This document shows, piece after piece, positions 63,073 through 64,000 of a stretch of DNA of 64,000 nt. The notes beneath the pieces are model-generated. The model had not been told where the DNA came from and ran no database searches. It saw only the letters and a list, made by a program, of their open reading frames with translations. The position numbers and the translations under genes are program-made. Origin of the DNA: Melampsora larici-populina 98AG31 (taxonomy: Eukaryota > Basidiomycota > Pucciniomycetes > Pucciniales > Melampsoraceae); the NCBI RefSeq assembly GCF_000204055.1, contig NW_006768786.1:368518-432517 (forward strand), written 5' to 3'. Every line of letters starts with the position of its first letter. The first letter of the stretch is position 1.

Positions 63073-64000
63073 CCAATATGAAGCGATGTAAGAGGGCGCC
63101 TGGGGTCAAGCGACTCTTGTGAAGATGAGACTGTGCTGTGTGGCAACGAAGCACACAATAAATGAATAGACGAATGTAGACGAAGTAGAGTTGAAGGATA
63201 AAGCAGACTGGGTGTCAATTCCAGGTCGCTGAAGGTTGCTGAAAAGGCTGCGAAAGCGTGCAGCTTTAGGAAATCTAAATTGGATGTTTGTTGAGCGTTA
63301 AGGGAGAAGCGAGGAAGCTGAGGGCACGAGAGACGAAACTGAGTTCATCGTAAACAGCGGGGAATCGAGGGGGGCTGTCCTTAAATATCAAATATTCACT
63401 GCTCAACTACAGTCACGCTATTTACAACTCATTGACCACCAAAATAATAAAATACATTTGGTCGGCTCCGGATAAGTTAAAAGGTTACAACCACAAGACA
63501 TGTGGTCAAATCAAGTGACACTTGAAGAACAAAACAGCCCTTTCATTTTGTAAACCTGATTCATCCCATGGTTGAAGCAATGGTTCACTTGGAACTTTGA
63601 GTGTCATCAAGACTTCCGTTACATTTTTCTGACATAAACTTTCACATACTGCATCTTCACAAATGCTTGTCCAATCAAAGCAAAAAAAGTTGCTGCCGGT
63701 CAGACCCATTTGTGAGCTGGATCGTTAATGAGGGTCTGTGCACGATCGGGGCTTCAGCTTTTGTAGCTCTGAGCTCTGAGATTTAATTTTGATGTTACTT
63801 GAGCGAAGATCCAGAGAGCTTCTGCCCAGCTACCCGATCCCCCCATCATCAATCCCATCAACCACCTATCACACTCCCAATCAGCCACGTCAGCAACACT
63901 TCAACTCAGGAATCATGCGTGAATCGTTTGAGTGTGATTTTGAGATCAGCATCTACACCAAATATGGCGACAGCAAGAATCCAAAATGGAGGCCCTACAT
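63073..64000. other. intergenic region to window end
   Basis: This is the upstream region of the DDT/WHIM gene. No gene is supported; short frames near 63506-63786 lack motifs. Confidence 0.35.

Overview
This is nuclear DNA of a filamentous fungus, most likely a basidiomycete of the rust lineage (Pucciniales). Genes are broken by many short GT-AG introns (about 40-100 nt), intergenic DNA is AT-rich and crowded with transposon relics, and the proteins (PalI, Eco1, Sec39, Spo14-type PLD, GMD, Hsp20, an EXPERA protein) are fungal or pan-eukaryotic. The rust placement is an inference from gene and repeat style, not from a marker gene. All gene models below were spliced by eye; every one keeps reading frame across its junctions unless stated.

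Layout. 1.0-5.6 kb: a secreted TRI14-like protein (+) converging on the cohesin acetyltransferase ECO1 (-). 5.6-10.4 kb: repeat-rich DNA with a long-TIR element carrying a 9-bp target duplication. 10.4-12.5 kb: PalI/Rim9-type pH-sensing membrane protein (-). 12.5-21.5 kb: a nest of DNA elements and retroelement debris, including a sequence followed by a copy of itself that lacks exactly its two GT-AG introns. 21.5-27.8 kb: an LRR protein and Sec39 (both -). 27.9-30.7 kb: a third 9-bp-TSD element and a GC-rich hAT-like MITE. 31.0-32.0 kb: an intact five-exon EXPERA/TMEM97-like gene (+). 32.6-36.8 kb: a decayed Copia element interrupted by a second spliced-looking duplication, plus tandem repeats and a decayed paralogue of the next gene. 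37.7-38.5 kb: a small secreted protein (-). 40.3-42.1 kb: GDP-mannose 4,6-dehydratase (-). 43.5-49.2 kb: phospholipase D1 (-). 50.0-56.5 kb: a complete DNA transposon with 24-bp perfect terminal inverted repeats, a 6-bp target duplication, subterminal repeats and a multi-exon transposase-like gene, itself hit by a Harbinger-like MITE. 57.0-58.9 kb: two divergently transcribed small heat-shock proteins sharing a promoter with heat-shock-like elements. 60.1-63.1 kb: a DDT/WHIM (RSF1-like) chromatin protein (-).

How the genes work together. There is no operon-like cluster; most are housekeeping genes separated by mobile DNA. The linked observations are the Hsp20 pair (inverted duplication with identical exon structure), the secreted protein and its decayed neighbour (local duplication), and the mobile elements. 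The three strongest candidates for something undescribed are the 6.5-kb transposon at 49983-56537, the two intron-less tandem copies at 15.1 and 34.4 kb, and the family of 9-bp-TSD elements with subterminal hairpins. No tRNA, rRNA or CRISPR array was found.
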